Below, one piece after another: positions 60,601 to 64,000 of a stretch of DNA of 64,000 nt. Position 1 is the stretch's first letter. The number at the start of each line of letters is the position of its first letter. Origin of the DNA: a virus. The notes beneath the pieces are model-generated. The model saw only the letters and a program-made list of their open reading frames with translations. It did no database searches and had not been told where the DNA came from. Both the position numbers and the translations under genes were made by a program. The stretch spans positions 1 to 64,000 of the IMG/VR virus record IMGVR_UViG_3300013297_000004; one strand, 5' to 3'.

Positions 60601-61031
60601 ACCTGAAGCCGTTGCACGATCTGGCGGCGCAAATCTACCGGCAGAACAACTCGGTGATGCAGCCGGAGGATGCGATGGACATCGCGGTGCAGGCGACCAC
60701 GATCAACCCTAAGGGCAAGGGACATAACGGCGAGACGGGTCCGAACGCGCTGGAGTTCAAGGCGCAACGCGATCCGCGCGGGCTCAAGTTGGAGATGCGG
60801 GGTGGGCAGGAGATTATCGTCGACAAGCCTACGGCCGACGCGATCCAGAAACTGCTGGCGAAAAACTGGGACGCGCACACGAAGGCCAAGACGGCGGCCG
60901 ACGCCAAGGCGGCCGAGGACGCCAAGCGCGGCAAGGATATCTGGAGCCGCGCCGGTCGTGCTGCTATCGACTTGGCTCCGAAGATGCCGCCCGGCGCAGG
61001 CCCACTGCCGTTCCCCAACTTCATGAAGTGA
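57693..61031 (+). CDS. Large disordered internal virion protein
   Basis: A 1112-residue protein (ATGA start). N-terminal coiled coil (about 20-75), then Gly- and Pro-rich linkers with repeated GG motifs (Ala-Arg-Gly-Gly-Lys-Ile, Tyr-Arg-Arg-Gly-Gly-Arg-Val, Asn-Lys-Gly-Gly-Gln-Val, Tyr-Ala-Gly-Gly-Gly-Asp). A folded helical part lies at about 520-740, a Pro/Ala/Gln-rich tract at about 750-850 and helical ends follow. Residues around 345-365 mirror part of the preceding protein (Asp-Gln-Gly-x-Met-Val). Likely an ejected or core protein; one palindrome copy is in frame near 153. Confidence 0.75.
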   Translation: MSKHLQHFVDNFLKGAMLGSHWMELADKAQDRKDQREIAREKNRITAQQHQDRMGIDREKASAYGEQARATADWMRRRQSGGGGGGGGATLSPGSQQFLELARRSGLDVTPTPDAAPPRAVQQDDPEPGQSDPPATSEPVITDARGGKIPQRYARGGRAGRNQQMMTSMMKAGQGAVDRISRDRMGTPINPAAPAPTMLRRPSVPVATDQGAGTAGPGSGYGDTAAPPVTAQAIQPTYDPSVDQGTYRRGGRVKRFQEGGSVDDDRLLRPQTGGPSTNFKAGQGRAMVGGNYDPSGQYMQAEAGYEHPVGRSGRVGIQGNFGKYVGPGGNEAKPDWGVGVRGRVRFNKGGQVRGYAGGGDVLPPTDPVDQGYMVLDNGQVVPVPKGDREWSIFPPRSQAGRDQLTKEDTENRRATEVRRTLASQTGPTTHGTYVSRDGRANEEGYSLDLPPDREPPMPRFPGPDQPHGPGMPPTSPEESWPRPAGAPRGGGGSGGGGGGGGGRRAIATDEPWKKLGDQTRTKAYDPEKDMLDERNIHATDPETGATRGWTQQRVIMDDKGKVARVENSVNDYQTGALKYAQSVAKNHPQELYNGTGAPDPKSMEQVMQIVDPDGKMPVQQRMDAAAKTVHEWYVQQGSPQAADRAAFEIKQYGVTQSRQFGVQAAKAAQQGDMQGAVQQLIKGYEYVSKDGEQPVVQGNNIVMVGKDGKPTGQTYPISPQMITNLALGMATGKLGWDVAGFAPPQQQPPAGGAPPAGAPPGGARPAAQPSAAPAGPAQPPAAPAQTTQAAPAQTQAIQPTVPPPPAAPPPTPQPAGATSPPATTQTQAAQPPQEGGERTQAQQMEPTEESLRFNKQQLQAQWMKERQILQDAAAKMVPKNELSKVLGPTLSAHKARYDQQVRDLDEQWKLMVQERHTKEGRTATETAPRKVGLTDAGTLKKTIETRAGEIAADPKLRENSVLENLKTPADLKPLHDLAAQIYRQNNSVMQPEDAMDIAVQATTINPKGKGHNGETGPNALEFKAQRDPRGLKLEMRGGQEIIVDKPTADAIQKLLAKNWDAHTKAKTAADAKAAEDAKRGKDIWSRAGRAAIDLAPKMPPGAGPLPFPNFMK
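57972..57980 (+). repeat. GGCTCTCAG motif in internal virion gene
   Basis: The only copy in the rightward block, on the coding strand, encoding Gly-Ser-Gln. Confidence 0.5.
58148..58164. repeat. 17-bp palindrome (GGAA variant) in internal virion gene
   Basis: TTACGCCCGGGGCGGAA, in frame as Tyr-Ala-Arg-Gly-Gly. Related words (RYAGGG, KRGGK) are native to these proteins, so this copy could be partly a coding coincidence. Confidence 0.85.
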
Positions 61032-61035
61032 CGCG

Positions 61036-64000
61036 ATGGCCGACACAGACGCCAATTGGATCAGCCCGTTCTCCGGTGCAGCGACGCCGGTACAGGATGC
61101 GCCTCCGGCTGAACGCGGCTTCGGCGGCTGGGCCAAGGACACCGGCATCGACGTGCTGCGTGGTGGGCTCGGCATCGCGCGTGACATCACGGGAGCGAAG
61201 GCAGCGATCAGCACGGCTGCCCCCGGCATGGACACCAAGCGGCAGACTGACAACCTGACAACCGGCGAGGATATCGACTACTTCCTGAAGCGCGCCAAGA
61301 CTGAGACCGGCCAGTATCGCGACGCACATCCCGAACTGGGTTGGGGCGACCATCCTGTCGGCAAGACGACTGAAGTTGCCGCTGGGCTGGCGGCCTACGC
61401 GCCGATGGCGGTGATGTCGGGTCCAGCGGCCCCGCTGGTGTTCGGCGGGCTGGCCTACGGTCACGCGCAGTCGGAGCTGCACGAGCGGCTGCGCGACGCC
61501 CCCGAAGAAGAACTGATGAAGACGCCGGACTACAAGCAGTACCGCGACACCGGCATGTCCGATCAGGCGGCGCGCGATCAGCTGTTCGTCGATGGCTCCG
61601 ATCCGACCAAGCTGAAGAACCTGCTGGCGGTCCTGCCCGCCGTGGCGGGCAACGTCATCGGCGGCGGCATCGGCGGCATCATGCTGTCCAAGGCCGCCCA
61701 GCGCACGGTCAACGACTGGATCACCGACCGCATCCTGCGCAACCTCCATGCCGAGGGGGCCAAGGCGTTCATGCAGCGGCGCGCGTTCGGCGCGGGCGAG
61801 GCGGCGCTTGGCGGCGCGGCAGGCATGGGCGGCAACGAGGCGACCCGCCAGCTGACCGAGCAGAACGTCGGCTTGCGCCCGCCCGGCGGCTTCGACTACG
61901 GCAAGGTGTTCGAGCAGATGGGCGAGGGAGCGGCGACCTTCGCCGTGCCGGGCTTGGCCGGTACCCGCAAGAAGCCGACCTACCGCGAGTTCGGCCCCGA
62001 GACCACGCCTCGGCCGGGCACGCCGGGACCGATGCCCGAGGCTCCTGATGACGGTTACGGCCCCGCCACGCAGCCTGCGTCCCGCCCGGGTGGTGGAGGG
62101 GGCGGCGCGCCTCCGGGCCACGCTGACGACCTCGGCGTCGACACTGCGGCGGTCGCCACGGCCCAGCAGCAGCCCGCTGGTCCCAGCGGTGGCGGTCCCG
62201 GCGGCGAGTACGGGCCCAGCGTCACACCCAGTCGGCGTCGCCCTGTGCCGGGGCGCGAGATGGTCGAGGGCGACGTCCAGCCGCCGGTCGAGCATGGCTG
62301 GCCCGACGTCACCCGGCCCGGCGAGGAGCCGTATGCCCCGCCGCAGGAGCCCGCGCCCTATCGCGTGCCGCAGCCCGGTGAGGAGCGTCCGCCCGGCTAC
62401 GATCCGAACCAGCCCGGTGGTGGCCTGCCGCAGGAGCCGCCGCGCCCGCACATGCCGGGACCGATGCCGGACGAAGGCGGTGGCATCGGCGAGCGTCCGC
62501 TGCAGCCGGAGTTCCCCGAGGTCGAGCGCCCCGGCATGCCGCGCGGCGAGGAGTTCGGCGGCGAGCGAACCGAAGGTGAAATCCCCTACGCCGACCGTGG
62601 CCGCCTGCGGCAGGCACTGGGCAGCAAGGCACCGCAGACGCGCGGTGTGTGGGCCGACCAGCTCGAACACCAGCTCAATCGCGGCGTGACGCCGTCGCTC
62701 AAGGGCAAGCTGTTCGCGCACATCCGCAACATGCTCGGCAAGGATGCCGACTTCGTTAATCATCTTCTGCAGACCTCGCCGCGCGGTGTCGTCGCCGAGA
62801 TGCGGTCGGGCATCGAAGCCCAGCCCGGTGTCGAGCGGCTGTCGGGTGATCACACGTCGGCGCTGCACGAGGTCATGGCGAAGGTTGATCCCGAAGTTGC
62901 ACATGGATGGGCAACTGAAATTCAGAACCGAATTGACGCTGGCGCTCGCACGTTGCCGTGGAATAAGCTGCCGCAGTCGATGCGTGCGGTGCTTGGTGAA
63001 CACCGTGCTGCTATCGTTGACGCTGCACGGAGGAACCCGCGTGAGGTTGCCGACGTGTTGGCGGGACGGGCGCACACGCCGGAAGCCCGGCGGTACCGCG
63101 AAGCAGGCACGCGCGATGTGGTCGAACGGACCACTCACGAGCAACCCGAACATGTGAGCGAAGCAGATGTCCTTACCGAAGACCAGCCGCAAGGCCAGCG
63201 CCAAGAAGAAGTCCACCCGGGCGAAGAATTCCTCGGCCACGGGACGCCGGAAGAACTCGCAGCCCAAGCCCAAGAGCAGAGGCTCGCGGCGCAGTTCGGC
63301 CCAGCGGTAGAACCAGCCGCAGCGCCCTACCTGACCCGGCGGCATCGTCGTCACCGGGTCGGTACCGAGCGCGACATTGGCATCAGCCGCAGCGGGCGTA
63401 TCGCCCCTGAGGCGATGCCGCGTATGCAGGGTACGCTGGGCCGCACCCTGACCATGCGAGGGACGTCCCAGACTAGATTGCAAGCGGTCCTGCGGCGTGC
63501 GGCGGAGCGGCGAGAGGCACGCGAAGCCGAACGGGTCGCCAACGTGGGCAATCGCCGTCCACACCCGGAGAGCGCCGACGAAACGCGAACCCAGCACGGG
63601 CCCATCGAGGGCGTCGAGGATATGGGGTCGAGGGCGGAACGGGAGGCGACGCAGCGGCATAAGGAGCGGATCGCTGCCGATCAGCGGCGGCAACAGGAAC
63701 GCGAGCAGGCAGCGGATCGCGCTGTGCAGGATAGTTTACCGCGCCGGGTGCTGAACCAGACCGTCGAAATCGTCGGACACCTGCGCGAGTTTGCGACCCG
63801 AGCTGCGCAGCGTGCGATGGAGCGCACTCCGTTCCACCGGGAAATGGCACGCGCCGAAGCGATAGAGCAGGCGCGGCTTGATAAGGATGCAGCACGCAAG
63901 CGGCGGACGCGGCGCGGCGACCTAGAGTACCGCGAGCGGGTCGCCAAGAACGTGCTGACCGACGAGCATCTGGAATTCATCAGCGAGATTGATGATCTGC
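61036..64000 (+). CDS. Giant internal virion protein, 5' part (runs off window)
   Basis: The frame opens at an ATG four bases after the previous stop and stays open for 988 codons to the window edge. Residues 1-110 are mixed, followed by hydrophobic Gly/Ala helices at about 120-145 and 195-220 (VIGGGIGGIMLSKA). Pro/Gly-rich low-complexity sequence runs at about 310-520, then come charged helices. Like the protein at the left edge it looks like a head-carried ejected protein. It could be the N-terminal part of that same gene if the genome is circular or permuted, but a direct joining of the window ends is out of frame, so some sequence must lie between. Confidence 0.75.
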   Translation, partial: MADTDANWISPFSGAATPVQDAPPAERGFGGWAKDTGIDVLRGGLGIARDITGAKAAISTAAPGMDTKRQTDNLTTGEDIDYFLKRAKTETGQYRDAHPELGWGDHPVGKTTEVAAGLAAYAPMAVMSGPAAPLVFGGLAYGHAQSELHERLRDAPEEELMKTPDYKQYRDTGMSDQAARDQLFVDGSDPTKLKNLLAVLPAVAGNVIGGGIGGIMLSKAAQRTVNDWITDRILRNLHAEGAKAFMQRRAFGAGEAALGGAAGMGGNEATRQLTEQNVGLRPPGGFDYGKVFEQMGEGAATFAVPGLAGTRKKPTYREFGPETTPRPGTPGPMPEAPDDGYGPATQPASRPGGGGGGAPPGHADDLGVDTAAVATAQQQPAGPSGGGPGGEYGPSVTPSRRRPVPGREMVEGDVQPPVEHGWPDVTRPGEEPYAPPQEPAPYRVPQPGEERPPGYDPNQPGGGLPQEPPRPHMPGPMPDEGGGIGERPLQPEFPEVERPGMPRGEEFGGERTEGEIPYADRGRLRQALGSKAPQTRGVWADQLEHQLNRGVTPSLKGKLFAHIRNMLGKDADFVNHLLQTSPRGVVAEMRSGIEAQPGVERLSGDHTSALHEVMAKVDPEVAHGWATEIQNRIDAGARTLPWNKLPQSMRAVLGEHRAAIVDAARRNPREVADVLAGRAHTPEARRYREAGTRDVVERTTHEQPEHVSEADVLTEDQPQGQRQEEVHPGEEFLGHGTPEELAAQAQEQRLAAQFGPAVEPAAAPYLTRRHRRHRVGTERDIGISRSGRIAPEAMPRMQGTLGRTLTMRGTSQTRLQAVLRRAAERREAREAERVANVGNRRPHPESADETRTQHGPIEGVEDMGSRAEREATQRHKERIAADQRRQQEREQAADRAVQDSLPRRVLNQTVEIVGHLREFATRAAQRAMERTPFHREMARAEAIEQARLDKDAARKRRTRRGDLEYRERVAKNVLTDEHLEFISEIDDL

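Noticed and set aside
1-64000. A simple head-to-tail circle of exactly 64000 bp
   Set aside because: Joining the two ends places the right-hand giant ORF out of frame with the left-hand one and creates a stop within four codons.

Overview
The window is the genome, or nearly all of the genome, of a tailed phage with a podovirus-type virion. It is GC-rich and tightly packed. Genes overlap by ATGA, TGATG or TTGA, and most have good Shine-Dalgarno sites. I see no rRNA, tRNA, integrase, transposase, CRISPR array or phage RNA polymerase. The host is probably a GC-rich proteobacterium, possibly an alphaproteobacterium, but that is inference. Transcription probably depends on host RNA polymerase, because four TTGACA boxes with exactly 17-bp spacers to -10-like boxes are visible.

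Layout. (1) 1-6190, plus strand: the 3' part of a giant virion polyprotein with an HELGH metallopeptidase motif, then six small genes (including a lipoprotein and a DUF3309 membrane protein) and an HNH nuclease. (2) 6153-31260, minus strand: the replication and early block. It holds an AEP primase-helicase fusion, a cysteine-cluster protein, an SF2 helicase, a VRR-NUC nuclease, a Cas4/RecB-like Fe-S nuclease, an M15 endolysin, family A DNA polymerase, a VWA/metallopeptidase and a MoxR AAA ATPase, an OmpR-type winged-helix protein, an FkbM methyltransferase and many tiny zinc-ribbon or membrane proteins. (3) 31261-32844: a control region with iteron-like repeats, perfect palindromes, a strong terminator, a 234-aa basic protein on the minus strand and a promoter firing rightward. 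(4) 32845-36768, plus strand: accessory genes, including a J-domain-like protein, a GIY-YIG-like protein, a DUF2829 (Tad2-type) protein, a beta-helix spike, an Acb2/Tad1-hairpin-like protein and an Ig-like protein. (5) 36769-39050, minus strand: large and small terminase. (6) 39098-64000, plus strand: portal, small virion proteins, scaffold, capsid, a run of tail-fibre and glycine-rich proteins, adaptors, tail tube or nozzle proteins, a GNAT protein, internal virion proteins and the 5' part of a second giant ORF that runs off the end.

The most striking feature is a dispersed 17-bp palindrome, TTACGCCCSGGGCGTAA. I count 27 clear copies and one degenerate copy, mostly between 5 and 38 kb. Most lie just upstream of ribosome-binding sites or just after stop codons. 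Several lie inside genes, in frame, where they encode Tyr-Ala-Arg-Gly-Val or a variant, form part of a lipoprotein signal peptide, or provide the stop codon of a Thr-Pro-Gly-Ala tail. One sits over the predicted start of a TTGACA promoter. It behaves like a phage-wide operator or stoperator, an RNA hairpin element, or a very small mobile palindrome. A second repeat, GGCTCTCAG (extended form GGCTCTCAGGTT), occurs ten times, always on the coding strand and often at gene ends.
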